DNA of 64,000 nt from Lathyrus oleraceus (lineage: Eukaryota; Streptophyta; Magnoliopsida; Fabales; Fabaceae). The notes below the pieces were generated by a model. That model ran no database searches and was not told the DNA's origin. It saw nothing but the letters and a program-made list of their open reading frames with translations. Within the stretch, counting starts at the first letter, position 1. Every line of letters starts with the position of its first letter. The translations under genes were made by a program, and so were the position numbers. Shown in pieces: positions 1 through 10,307 of this stretch. The stretch lies in assembly GCF_024323335.1 (NCBI RefSeq), contig NC_066581.1, forward strand, positions 465,248,027 through 465,312,026. Reading direction: 5' to 3'.

Positions 1-2903
1 TCAATCTTGAATTCCCGGCACAATTCTGCCATCATCTTGTTATTCAAATTAGAACCATTATCAGTAATGATTCTCTCGGGAACCCCGTATCTGCAAATGA
101 TGTCTCTCTTGAGAAACCTGGCAACGACCTGCTTTGTCACGTTCGTATAAGAGGCTGCTTCTACCCACTTGGTGAAGTAATCAATAGCCACTAATATGAA
201 CCGATGCCCATTCGAAGCCGTAGGCTCAATCTTTCCGATCATATCGATGCCCCACATAGCAAACGACCATGGAGACGACATTACGCTCAACGGATTTGGA
301 GGTACGTGCACCTTGTCAGCATAAATCTGGCATTTATGACACTTCCGCACGAAATTGAAACATTGGGCCTTCATGGTCATCCAATAATAACCTGCCCTCA
401 GCAGCTTCTTTACCATCGCATTCCCACTGGCATGGGTACCGAACGATCCTTCATGAACCTCTTTCATCAATTGGCTTGCTTCTTTGTCATCAACACATCG
501 GAGCAAGACCCAATCGAAATTTCTCTTATACAAAACCCCATCCTTATTCAGATAGAACACCATGGCCAACCTCCGCAGAGTCTTTCGGTCCTTCTTCGAT
601 GCTCCCTCAGGATACTCTTGAGTCTCTAGATAGCGCTTGATATCGTAATACCACGGCTTCTCATCATCAGGCGCTGTATCAACAGCAAACACATAAGCCG
701 GTCTATCCAGACGACCTACTTCCACACTGGGGAACTGATTCCACCACTGCACTTTAATCAAGGCGGCCAGGGTAGCCAAAGCATCTGCCAAAGGATTCTC
801 TTCTCTGGGCACATGATGCAACTTCACCTTGGTGAAAAACGTCAACAATCTCCTCGTATAATCCCGATATGGAACTAAATGAGACTGATGCGTATACCAT
901 TTTCCGTTAACCTGATTAACCACCAGAGCTGAATCTCCATATATGACAAGGTTCTTGATTCTCAAATCAATCGCCTCTTCAATTCCCAATATACAAGCTT
1001 CGTATTCAGCCACGTTGTTGGTGCACTCAAATGTTAGCCGGGCAGCAAAAGGAATGTGGGATCCTTTCGGCGTAACCAAAACAGCACCAACACCGCTACC
1101 ATTCACGTTAACGGCCCCATCAAACATCAAAATCCATTCGGATTCAGGGTCAGGCCCCTCCTCCGGGATTGGTTCCTCACAATCTTTCGATTTGAGAAAC
1201 ATGATGTCCTCATCAGGGAACTCAAACTTCATCGGTTGATAATCATCAATGGGTTGCTGAGCGAGGTAATCAGACAATACACTCCCCTTGATGGCCTTCT
1301 GAGAGGTATACTGTATATCATATTCTGTCAAAATCATTTGCCACCTCGCAACCCGTCCGGTCAATGCTGGCTTTTCAAAAATGTACTTGATTGGATCCAT
1401 CTTGGAAATCAACAAAGTGGTATGAACCAGCATGTACTTCCTTAGTCGGCGAGCAGCCCAGACCAAAGCACAACAAGTTTTCTCGAGCAGTGAATATCTT
1501 GTTTCACAATCGGTAAACTTTTTGCTAAGGTAGTATATGGCATGCTCTTTTCGACCAGACTCGTCATGCTGCCCCAATACACACCCCATAGACCCCTCAA
1601 GGACTGTTAGGTACAGAATTAACGGTCTTCCCTCCACAGGAGGCATCAGAATCGGAGGCTCCTGCAAATACTCTTTTATTTTTTCAAATGCCGCTTGGCA
1701 ATCATTATTCCACCTGACCGTTTGATCTTTTTTCAACAACTTGAATATTGGTTCACACGTGGCTGTTAGATGAGATATGAACCGTGAAATGTAGTTCAAT
1801 CTACCTAAGAAACCACGAACCTCCTTCTCTGTTCTCAGTTTAGGCATTTCTCTTATCGCTTTTACTTTTGCAGGATCAACCTCGATTCCTTTCTCACTTA
1901 CAATGAACCCCAGCAATTTACCGGACCGCACTCCGAACGTGCACTTGTTCGGATTCAACCTCAGTCTGAACTGTCTCAGCCGGTCGAACAACTTGGCCAG
2001 ATCTACCAAATGCCCCTCTTCTGTTTGGGACTTTGCTATCATGTCATCAACATAGCATTCAATTTCATGATGAATCATATCATGAAACAAAGTCACCATG
2101 GCTCTCTGATAAGTAGCACCGGCGTTCTTGAGACCAAATGGCATCACCTTGTAACAAAAGGTGCCCCACGGTGTGATGAACGTTGTTTTCTCCATATCAT
2201 CTGGCGACATTTTGATTTGATTATAGCCAGAAAAGCCATCCATGAAGGAAAACACCGAGAATTGAGCTGTATTATCTACCAACACATCGATGTGAGGTAA
2301 TGGAAAATCATCTTTCGGACTAGCTCTATTCAGATCTCGGTAGTCCACACACATTCTCACCTTCCCATCCTTCTTCGGGACTGGCACGATATTTGCAACC
2401 CATGGCGGATAATTAGTGACAGCAAGGAAACCAGCATCCCACTGCTTCTGCACTTCCTCTTTAATCTTCATCGCCATATCAGGTCGAGTTTTGCGCAACT
2501 TCTGCTTCACTGGAGGACAATCTGCTCTCAACGGTAGCTTGTGCATAACAATATCGGTATCCAACCCTGGCATATCTTGATAAGACCAGGCAAAGATGTC
2601 GACATACTCTTTCAACAATGCCACCATTCTGCTCTTGACACTTTCCTCCAAAGCAGCCCCGATTTTCACTTCTTTCTTGACCTCGTCGGTACCCAGATTC
2701 ACAACCTCAATCTGCTCTTCGTGCGGCTGAATCACCTTCTCCTCTTGTTTTAACAACCTGGCTAACTCCCCTGGCAGTTCACAATCTTCTTCGCCTTCTT
2801 CTCCGGCTTGATAGATCGGATTGTCGAAGTCATACGAGGGTGTAACAGGATTGTTATCAATGAGATCCGGAGAATGATCGCATCTGCATGAATGTGGATT
2901 CAT
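1..2903 (-). CDS. pol: Ogre pol: RT, RNase H, second RNase H and integrase (partial)
   Basis: One open frame runs from an ATG at 2903 to the left edge, about 967 codons with no stop. In order it shows an RT palm with YVDD (about 2041-2055), a retroviral-type RNase H, a second RNase H domain beginning near a DGAVNVNG stretch (about 1090-1125) and ending near ADALATL (about 775-800), a zinc-binding HHCC region (about 300-470), and the first two acidic residues of the integrase core (GIDMIG near 235-255; TDNGS near 45-70). The second RNase H is characteristic of the Tat/Ogre lineage. The remainder of the integrase lies outside the window. The true upstream exon boundary is probably the splice acceptor at 2883, which joins in frame to gag-pro, so the ATG need not be a start. 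No disabling mutation is visible. Confidence 0.92.
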   Translation of the reverse strand, partial: MNPHSCRCDHSPDLIDNNPVTPSYDFDNPIYQAGEEGEEDCELPGELARLLKQEEKVIQPHEEQIEVVNLGTDEVKKEVKIGAALEESVKSRMVALLKEYVDIFAWSYQDMPGLDTDIVMHKLPLRADCPPVKQKLRKTRPDMAMKIKEEVQKQWDAGFLAVTNYPPWVANIVPVPKKDGKVRMCVDYRDLNRASPKDDFPLPHIDVLVDNTAQFSVFSFMDGFSGYNQIKMSPDDMEKTTFITPWGTFCYKVMPFGLKNAGATYQRAMVTLFHDMIHHEIECYVDDMIAKSQTEEGHLVDLAKLFDRLRQFRLRLNPNKCTFGVRSGKLLGFIVSEKGIEVDPAKVKAIREMPKLRTEKEVRGFLGRLNYISRFISHLTATCEPIFKLLKKDQTVRWNNDCQAAFEKIKEYLQEPPILMPPVEGRPLILYLTVLEGSMGCVLGQHDESGRKEHAIYYLSKKFTDCETRYSLLEKTCCALVWAARRLRKYMLVHTTLLISKMDPIKYIFEKPALTGRVARWQMILTEYDIQYTSQKAIKGSVLSDYLAQQPIDDYQPMKFEFPDEDIMFLKSKDCEEPIPEEGPDPESEWILMFDGAVNVNGSGVGAVLVTPKGSHIPFAARLTFECTNNVAEYEACILGIEEAIDLRIKNLVIYGDSALVVNQVNGKWYTHQSHLVPYRDYTRRLLTFFTKVKLHHVPREENPLADALATLAALIKVQWWNQFPSVEVGRLDRPAYVFAVDTAPDDEKPWYYDIKRYLETQEYPEGASKKDRKTLRRLAMVFYLNKDGVLYKRNFDWVLLRCVDDKEASQLMKEVHEGSFGTHASGNAMVKKLLRAGYYWMTMKAQCFNFVRKCHKCQIYADKVHVPPNPLSVMSSPWSFAMWGIDMIGKIEPTASNGHRFILVAIDYFTKWVEAASYTNVTKQVVARFLKRDIICRYGVPERIITDNGSNLNNKMMAELCREFKI

Positions 2904-3154
2904 GCATTGCTTTAGAACCGGAACAAGTCAAATCGAAAAAGAAAAATGAACATTGCCATTTTTATTTGTTTTATTTTTAAACTCTAAAAAATAAATGAAA
3001 AACAGGGAACACCGCTTTTAACTGAAAAACATCCTTTTATTCATGATGCAAACGTGCAAATTTAAACATGAGGGGGCCCTTACAATGAACCATTACGTGT
3101 CGGGCAACACGTATGGCTTTCATGCATATAAAATTGAAACAGGAAAAATATTAC
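2884..3154 (-). other. Ogre gag-pro/pol intron
   Basis: The gag-pro frame ends in a TAA lying inside a splice donor (GA|GTAATATT, donor G at 3154). The acceptor is CATGCAG|ATGCG, with the exon resuming at 2883. Removing the 271 bases joins GA to A and continues in the same frame as the RT polypeptide. The other Ogre copy has the same phase, donor form and CATGCAG acceptor at 33008-33253. An intron between protease and RT is known for Ogre elements. The exact sites here are my prediction from sequence. Confidence 0.82.
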
Positions 3155-6100
3155 TCTTCAAGCAGAGTGACCGTGATGATCTTTTCAGCCTTCCAGTTCT
3201 GGATTCCCATCCCTGGTGCGCACGGCTTTATCCATTGGTCAATTTCGCAGTCGCTATCAGCTTCCTCACTCATCATGCAGATGTGATCCGGATCCAGCAT
3301 TCCGGCACTGGTGAATGTGACTGACGTACGGCGTCCTCTGCCTTGTCCTGACGAGCCTCTGCCTGGCTGATACCCTACTCCGAAGCGGTCTTTCTTTGCG
3401 GAGATATCCATCATCCTGCCCCAACCAGGAGCCTCTCCATTCCTCACCACCTCGGCGGCCTGCTTGTACGAAGCAATGGACGGTTTCTCTTCTTCCTTTG
3501 CAAACAGAGCATTCTCCACCTTAACGGTTTCGAAGGCTTGACTTGGCGTCTCCCATATCTCGCCGTCCATTTCAACGTACTTGAATGAGGACAGGTGGCT
3601 GACAAAGATGTCCTCTTCTCCGCACACAGTGACAACCTGTCCTTCCCAAATATATTTCAGCTTCTGGTACAAAGTCGAGGTCACTGCCCCAGCAGCATGG
3701 ATCCATGGGCGACCCAACAGGCAACTGTATGCCGACTGGATATCCATGACATAGAAAGTCGACTTAAACACCTCGGGGCCTATCTTCACTGGAAGCTCAA
3801 CCTCTCCGAATACGGCCCGCTTCGACCCGTCAAATGCCCGCACTATCAAATCAGTGGGAGTCAGAATCAACCCTTCACAATTCAGCTTAGCCAGAGCCTT
3901 CTTCGGCAACACATTCAAAGAGGAGCCGGTATCAACCAGCACATGCGAAAGCACGGCTCCTTTACACTCCATTGCGATGTGTAACGCCCGGTTGTGATTT
4001 CTCCCATCTACAGTCAGGTCCATGTCAGTAAAACCCAACCCATGGCTGGCATGCACATTAGACACGACCGTCTCCAACTGGTTGATTGTAATCTCTTGAG
4101 GAACATAGGCCTTCTTCAAAATTTTCAACAGAGCCTCTCTATGCCCCTCAGAACTCAGCAACAACGACAGAATCGAGATTTTGGAGGGAGTCTGCTGCAG
4201 ATGGTCCACAAGTTTGTACTCAGACTTCTTGATGATTCTTAAGAATTCTTCTGCATCATCATCAAGTTTTTCTTCCGACCCAAACGGCGCCGGTGTCACA
4301 TCAGGAGTACCATTATTCACCACTGCTTTCCCTTTCGCCCTGGCTAAAGCCTCAGCCTTTTCTTTTTTCTCTTTTTCTCCTTCTCCTCCCCTCAACGCGT
4401 CAGGAGCAAACAGTCTGCCACTGCGAGTGAAACCGCTGGGACCGGCATTATCCACCTTTGAAACGGTGGTTTCACTTGCAGTCTGATCTTCTACTTTCTC
4501 ACCATTGCAATATACCTCCCCACCATAATGCCATGGCACGGCATCATCTTTGTCATATGGAATTGGTCCAGGTACCGTGATGGTAATTGGAGCCGCCTCC
4601 GCCAGACTTGACAAATCCACCGGGTCAAAGTAAATCGTTATGGTGGAGACCTCATCTTTTCCCATATCAGCCCTCTCAATCAGAATACTTCCATTGTCCA
4701 TCAAACCCTGGACAGTCTCTCTCAACAAATCACACCCATTGACAGAAATAGGGCACACAGCACAATCAACACCGCAGCCCGGATGAACCCCATTCAATAA
4801 CAACTGCCGTTTAACCTCAGCCAACGGAGTCTTCAGTTGATCAACAGACAACAGCCCCACTCTGCTCTCCTCCGAGATAGCAATCACCCCCCTTTGACCA
4901 TGCACGGGCATGGGATTAGCATTGACGTTGGGAGATGGTGCAAAGTTGATCGCTTTCAAATCCACCAGGTCTTGAACTACGTGCTTAAAAGCTTTGCAGT
5001 TCTCTACGTTATGCCCGGGAGCACCCGAATGGAATTCACATTTAGCATTCTCATCATAATTGGCTGGCCTTTGATCAGGTCTCAAAGGCGCCAAAGTTCT
5101 TAGTTGTACCAACCCCAAGTCTTGCAATTTCTTCAACAAGAAAGAGTAAGTCACATGCGGCCTGTCAAAATGCCTATCATTCATTCTCCCCCGCACCTGA
5201 TAACCAGCCCTCTGAGGCCTCTGCTGAAATGGTTGCCTTTGCTGTTGAGGTTGTTGCTGTTGCTGCTGTTGTGCAGGCTGATTGTCAGCAGGAATAGTTA
5301 CTGCAGCAGTGTGTTGGAAGTAACGATCCCTACTGGGTCCTCTCTGAGCATAGACCGCGCTGGTATCACCCTCTTTCTTTCTCTGGCCATTACTGAAGGG
5401 CTTCTTCGATCCTGAAGATGAAGCATTACCCTGAATCTTCCCGAGCTTCAGCCAGCTCTCTATCCTTTCACCAGCCACAACTATATCTGAGAAATTGGTG
5501 ACCGGACAACCAACCATTCTTTCAGCAAACGCCCCTTGCAAGGTGCCCATAAAGAGATCAGACATCTCTCTGTCCACCAGTGGAGGTTGCACTCTTGCAG
5601 CCAATTCCCTCCACCTCTGAGCGTATTCTTTAAACCCTTCATTATTCTTCTGAGACATACCCTGCAGCTGGGTACGACTCAGAGCCATATCAGCATTGAA
5701 CTGATACTGTTTAAAGAATACGTCCCCCAGATCCTGCCAGTTCTTGATATCTGAGGACTTGAGCTTGGTGTACCACTCTAGTGAGCCTCCGGACAGACTG
5801 TCCTGGAAGAAGTACATCCACAACTTTTGGTCCATGGTGTATGCAGAGATCTTTCGGACAAACGCCTGCAGATGAGTCTCGGGGCAGGAACTCCCATTAT
5901 ACCGATCAAACGTGGGCGCTTTGAATTTCTGTGGGATCACAATCCCCTCTACCAACCCCATATTTGACATATTGACCACCCCAGGAGTGGCATAGCTCTC
6001 CAAAGCCCGGATCTTCTCAGCCAGCAGCTGAATCTCTTTATTCTGTGGTGGGGCACCGTATTGACCGAACGGTTCATTGTGCATAGAGAATTGATCTGCC

Positions 6101-6435
6101 TCTCGGTCTTCCTCTCTATCGTCGTCAACCCCGAAGAAAGGCGGGAACAGACTGTCCTTCAGATTCTGACCAGGTTGACCCCCAGCAGCACCAAAACCTC
6201 CAGCATTGTTATTCACTATACCCACTGTTGTTCTTTTACCACCATCCCGAGAACCACCCAGCCCCTGGTTGGAGACACCATCCAGGTTCACACCACTATT
6301 TGCCGCTGAAGCCCGCTCGAGCTTCTCAACTTTGTCAGCTAGAGCTTTCTGACCAACTGCAAAACCTTGCATGATGTTGATCAGCTCATTCATCTTGTCT
6401 TTCAACTCGAGGATATCTGTGTTCGGGAGATCCAT
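3151..6435 (-). CDS. gag-pro: Ogre gag-protease polyprotein
   Basis: This is an uninterrupted frame of about 1094 codons from the chosen ATG at 6435. The frame stays open upstream to 6777, but homology to the plus-strand copy begins near 6435, where both start with a heptad-like stretch containing NIMQG or HMMQG. The gag core includes a conserved stretch near KFKAPTFDRYNGSSCP (about 5880-5935). A Gln-rich linker follows (about 5215-5285). The nucleocapsid zinc knuckle is a variant, Cys-X2-His-X5-His-X4-Cys (about 4997-5041). The retropepsin active site is DTGSSLNVLP (about 3908-3945). The stop lies in the intron donor, so unspliced RNA gives gag-pro and spliced RNA would continue into pol. 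Confidence 0.92.
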   Translation of the reverse strand: MDLPNTDILELKDKMNELINIMQGFAVGQKALADKVEKLERASAANSGVNLDGVSNQGLGGSRDGGKRTTVGIVNNNAGGFGAAGGQPGQNLKDSLFPPFFGVDDDREEDREADQFSMHNEPFGQYGAPPQNKEIQLLAEKIRALESYATPGVVNMSNMGLVEGIVIPQKFKAPTFDRYNGSSCPETHLQAFVRKISAYTMDQKLWMYFFQDSLSGGSLEWYTKLKSSDIKNWQDLGDVFFKQYQFNADMALSRTQLQGMSQKNNEGFKEYAQRWRELAARVQPPLVDREMSDLFMGTLQGAFAERMVGCPVTNFSDIVVAGERIESWLKLGKIQGNASSSGSKKPFSNGQRKKEGDTSAVYAQRGPSRDRYFQHTAAVTIPADNQPAQQQQQQQPQQQRQPFQQRPQRAGYQVRGRMNDRHFDRPHVTYSFLLKKLQDLGLVQLRTLAPLRPDQRPANYDENAKCEFHSGAPGHNVENCKAFKHVVQDLVDLKAINFAPSPNVNANPMPVHGQRGVIAISEESRVGLLSVDQLKTPLAEVKRQLLLNGVHPGCGVDCAVCPISVNGCDLLRETVQGLMDNGSILIERADMGKDEVSTITIYFDPVDLSSLAEAAPITITVPGPIPYDKDDAVPWHYGGEVYCNGEKVEDQTASETTVSKVDNAGPSGFTRSGRLFAPDALRGGEGEKEKKEKAEALARAKGKAVVNNGTPDVTPAPFGSEEKLDDDAEEFLRIIKKSEYKLVDHLQQTPSKISILSLLLSSEGHREALLKILKKAYVPQEITINQLETVVSNVHASHGLGFTDMDLTVDGRNHNRALHIAMECKGAVLSHVLVDTGSSLNVLPKKALAKLNCEGLILTPTDLIVRAFDGSKRAVFGEVELPVKIGPEVFKSTFYVMDIQSAYSCLLGRPWIHAAGAVTSTLYQKLKYIWEGQVVTVCGEEDIFVSHLSSFKYVEMDGEIWETPSQAFETVKVENALFAKEEEKPSIASYKQAAEVVRNGEAPGWGRMMDISAKKDRFGVGYQPGRGSSGQGRGRRTSVTFTSAGMLDPDHICMMSEEADSDCEIDQWIKPCAPGMGIQNWKAEKIITVTLLEE

Positions 6436-6977
6436 TAGTCTGGGAGTATTGCGTCGCGTGAAGTATCTGTAAGGACGGGTTGAGTGCAAAGGTACAACTC
6501 TGCGAGCACGAGCAATGATTCCTGAAACAATCAAGCACGTTAGAACTGATACCTGCAAAATAAAACACAAGTTATTATGATCATGCATGAATGCAGTGTT
6601 TATCCATATGAGGAACACTTTATCTCTCGATCCTGGCTTCATCGAGACATATAACAATCCGGCAACAATATTCTGACATTCAGCATTTGAGTTCATCATA
6701 CAGATCAGAGATATATGATTTAGCAAAATACCCCCCAACCATGTGTGTGTGCTGTGTGAGTGCATACGGGAAAGCAAATAAAGCTTGAAGATTGATCACT
6801 GAATGAAAATAATCATCGCATAGCAAAATGCACAAAGAGTGCCATAGTCATACATCACATCAGATACAAATCTCCAGAACCGGGAAAGAAATACAAGCAA
6901 AAGAATTCCGTCAACAGGCCTGACGGTAATCCTCACGAATAATAAAGGCTAGCCTGATGAGGGTCCTATAGACGGCC
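6436..6977 (-). other. Ogre spacer between ORF1 and gag
   Basis: These 542 bases separate ORF1 from gag. The gag frame remains open back to 6777, but that extension has no counterpart in the plus-strand copy. A polypyrimidine-plus-TTTCAG stretch occurs near 6520 on the minus strand, and a similar CTATTTCAG precedes gag in the other copy (about 24587-24596), so an additional splice acceptor is possible but unproven. Confidence 0.5.
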
Positions 6978-8624
6978 CTATATCATCAACCATCTTCGCG
7001 AACTCTGCGGCGAATCTGAGCTCGGTGTTCTCCTGTTGTAATCTCCCACCTCTTTCTGATGGATCTTCATCTGCCTGAAGTAATGATCTCTCTCAGCCAT
7101 GTAATGATCCCTCTCGGCGATGTAATGATCTCTCTCAGCGATGGTCTTCACATTCTCCGCTTCCTTAATCTTCAGTTTGGCCTCCCACTCGGCAATGAGA
7201 ACTCTGACTCTGTCATCCCTCTGATCCCTCACGAGAATTTGCCTCCTCTTCTGATCTTCAATGACCTTTGAAGCTCTAGCCAATCTCTCTTTGGTGATGT
7301 CGTGCTCCTTTGTTGAAGATGCCAAAGCCTGACTGACCTTCCCATAGTAGGCAGTATCCATCTCAAAGCGCTTTGCCTCCAAGGCATGTCGCTTATCTTG
7401 ATCTTCCATCCTTACTCTGATCTCCTGGTTGGCCGTCTGAATCCGAGCGACACTCATCTCCAATTCTGTTTTCTCCGCAAGCAACTGATCTCTCTCCCGC
7501 TTCATCTCCAGGAACTCTTCCATACTAACAGAAGAAGGAGATTCCTCAATCAATGGATACCAAGGATCCACCATAGGAAACGGTAGACAAGTGAGCTCCA
7601 CTCTCCTTCTGAGCCATTAATCAAACAAAGGGAAAGACCTACTATTAGCTCTACCAAAAGGAATCTTGCCTTTCCTTTGAATATTACGCCATGCCTCAGA
7701 CACTTTCTTCAATGCTGACCGGTTACTCTCAACAGGGAAGTAACAAGAGTCCTGAATTTCATACTCGAGAGGAGGAACCTCCATAGCAAATCCCCTTTGT
7801 CTCTTAAGAAGCGTCGGGTTATAACTGATACACCCTTGAACTCCTATAAGAGGCACATTAGGAAAACTCCCGCAGCTGCAAATGAAATCTCGTCCCGCCT
7901 CATCGATGTGGGTCCAAATTATGTCCTTGGCTCGCAAACCCATCAACTTGGTCGCCCAACTGACAGTATGGTCAAGAAGAACAAAAGCACCCTTGGTAGG
8001 CAAATATCCCATGAACCATTTGCATAACAACTAAGCACAACACCTAATCAATCCCCCAAAGTTCTTCTGGTTAGGAAACAGGACGATTCCATAAATGCCC
8101 ACAGCAACCAAAGCACAGACAGCTTCCTAGTTACCCAACTCAGCATGCTCCTTGGCCTTTACCTCTAAGAAGCTCAGATGAAAACCAGGCAACTTCCCCT
8201 TCTCTTTCAAACCCCCCTTAATCCCTTCCGGACTCAAATAAAGAGCACGGGATATCTCACCAATATCAGGTTCTTCCTTGGTAGCAAAGAAAGGAACCTG
8301 ATTTTTGATCTGAATGCCCAAGATATCATCATAGTCCTCCATCAAAGGCCCTAATAAGTAATCTGGGAAGACGAAGCACCTCAAACCCGGGTCATAAAAC
8401 TGGAGAAGAGTATGGATGGCGTCCCTATCTCTGTCAGTGAGTCTGAAAACCATCTTCAGAATACCCCCATACATCTCACGAAACATCCCCACATGGTCGG
8501 GTGTAATCAAAGTTATCATATCCTTCATCACACGGATCTCTGGGTCAAAGAAGCTGTAGACAACATCGGCTTTCAAGTCAGTCCTCATATCTGGAACAGG
8601 GATATCTCTCAACCAGGATCTCAA
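6978..8624 (-). pseudogene. Ogre ORF1, broken
   Basis: This is the Ogre-specific ORF upstream of gag, whose function is not established. The three open pieces (8624-8127, 8030-7617, 7601-6978) are all in one frame, separated by in-frame stops at 8127-8129 (TAG, where the other copy has Trp in GNWEA), about 8031-8033 (TAG) and 7617-7619 (TAA). Relative to the plus-strand copy, roughly 90 bases are missing just after the IVLFP segment, a length that preserves frame. The N-terminal two thirds contain the conserved stretch LLQFYDPGLRCF. The last 150 residues are Glu/Lys/Arg-rich with heptad spacing and probably coiled coil, including a short internal repeat of AERDHY. Upstream frame (8887-8621) shows no clear homology and is left out. 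Confidence 0.8.
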
Positions 8625-8651
8625 TCAAGAATGTACCCTGCATATGGATAA

Positions 8652-9614
8652 ACATGAGTTAGATGCAGGTAAATGCAAAAATGTAATGATGTTGATGAAT
8701 GAATGCAATGCATTGCCATCCTCCAAGTCATCTGAACATCTGTTGCACTGAAACCTTGATCTCTGAACCGATCACAACCATCTGAAGGAGTATGTAACCA
8801 CAAATCCAACTCAAGGGTTCCGAAATAAACGGAACTGAAAGATACATCATCATCATCACCAAACAATCTCTGAGCAGACAACCACAATCCTCTGAATCAG
8901 CCCGGGGAATCCTGAAATAAACGGATCCCCACTAATAAATAACACGGACAGCCCTCCGGCGTCTCAAAAATAAATGGCCATAAATCCGACTTATAAATAG
9001 GACTCTGATCAACGGAACCAATAGTCACCATCAAAGTCACCATCTGAACATGCATCTGTAAGAATCAACCCTCCCCTCACAGGTAAATTCTAATCAGGTC
9101 ATCCTAAGGCGGATAATAGTCTCGACAATCGGGCAAAGATACTCAACGGGTTTGCCCTTTCGGGTGTGCCGCTGCAGCTCTCTTAAGATCGTCTCGACCA
9201 AAGGTCCGGGAAAGAACGGTCACCGAAGTCAACAGCTCAAAAGAGATAAAACTCAACCATAGTGGAAACTCCACAAGGAAGAGCCCTCTCAGAAGAACCT
9301 CGTCCGGCTTGTGGTATGTCACGTCACAACAATCATGTCAACCCAACATGTGAAGAACGTGAGACCACACTAATCCTAGGTGTATACTCGGGCCTGGGTT
9401 TTAGCCCCACTCAGAACACCCACCCCAAAACAGAAGAACCACCTGCACAGAGGACGACAACATGATAGTATGATGCATGCAGACATGTATGCAAATATAT
9501 ACACAATCAGAATAATAAATGCAATAAATAGAGCACAAACAACCTAAACTATCCTAGAACGCTAGGAGAGACTCGCTTAGGGAAGATGGACCAGCAATAG
9601 GTCAACTTCTTTAG
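8652..9614 (-). other. Ogre leader between PBS and ORF1
   Basis: This is the untranslated internal leader between the primer-binding site and ORF1. It contains repeated short stretches such as CATCTGAAC and ATAAACGGA (about 8730-9050), but I see no gene with support. Confidence 0.6.
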
Positions 9615-9632
9615 TCCCCAGCAGAGTCGCCA
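9615..9632 (-). other. Primer-binding site (PBS) of minus-strand Ogre
   Basis: The minus strand reads TGGCGACTCTGCTGGGGA two bases inside the LTR end (TGCGACA). It is identical to the site at 21824-21841. From memory, Ogre elements prime with a tRNA-Arg, which fits the TGG start, but I could not check the tRNA match. Confidence 0.85.
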
Positions 9633-9940
9633 GCTGTCGCATCCGCGAAAAACAATCGGCGGGCTGAAACAAAACACAACACAGAGCCACCACCGTGCGT
9701 TATTTATCCCAAAAGAGGGAAAGGAAACGCTCGAAGTAAACCTGGAAAAGACATGGTCTCGCGACCAAAGAGAATGGGATCGGGAGTCGGTTATGCGAAG
9801 GGAAGGTATTAGCACCCCTACGCATCCGTCGTACTCGACGGGATCCACGCTCTAACGATAGAAAAAGGTTGCTAAAACAAACATCACACACACACACACT
9901 GAAAACAACACAGGTGGGAAAAGGGGGAAGAGGGCTCGCT

Positions 9941-9999
9941 AGGATATCGCATCCTATGCCTACGTATCTCGTCTGGAACGAGAATCAGAGCTGCCGTAG
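9941..9999 (-). other. LTR double-hairpin module, copy near PBS
   Basis: Hairpin A has an outer stem CTACG/CGTAG and inner stem TCTCGT/ACGAGA (plus strand 9967-9972 with 9978-9983). Hairpin B is AGGAT/ATCCT around a GCGAT loop on the minus strand (9941-9955). It matches the modules listed for the other LTRs, with different but complementary stem bases. Confidence 0.7.
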
Positions 10000-10246
10000 T
10001 TCGGCTCACGCACGCCAAACAAGATACACACAAACACAGGCAAACCTGGAACCCGAACACCAATCGCTGGACTTGCATCGGCTTCCGAACCAAACAAACA
10101 CACTCAGGATACGGACAGCCAATCGCTGGTCTTACATCCATATCCTGACACACAAGAAGAAACAGACAACAAGTTACTAAGGAATCGGGAACTCGAGCCT
10201 AGCAATTGTCAAGCAAACACACACAAAAAGGAAAAGGGTGCCCGGA

Positions 10247-10307
10247 GAGACCTCGCACGGTCTCCTGCCTACGTACCTCATCTGGTATGAGGATCAGGGC
10301 GACGTAG
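10247..10307 (-). other. LTR double-hairpin module, distal copy
   Basis: Hairpin A has an outer stem CTACGT/ACGTAG and inner stem CCTCAT/ATGAGG around a five-base loop (10269-10307). Hairpin B is a perfect 6-bp stem GAGACC/GGTCTC (10247-10264). The equivalent hairpin B in the plus-strand Ogre is GAGAT/ATCTC, so one stem pair has changed on both sides. Confidence 0.7.

Noticed and set aside
204..2753. Plus-strand frames of 60-141 codons at the left edge
   Set aside because: They lie antisense to the continuous RT-RNase H-integrase frame and show no independent conservation.
6436..6777. N-terminal extension of the minus-strand gag to 6777
   Set aside because: The extra 114 residues have no counterpart in the other Ogre and no domain. 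The ATG at 6435 begins the conserved part.
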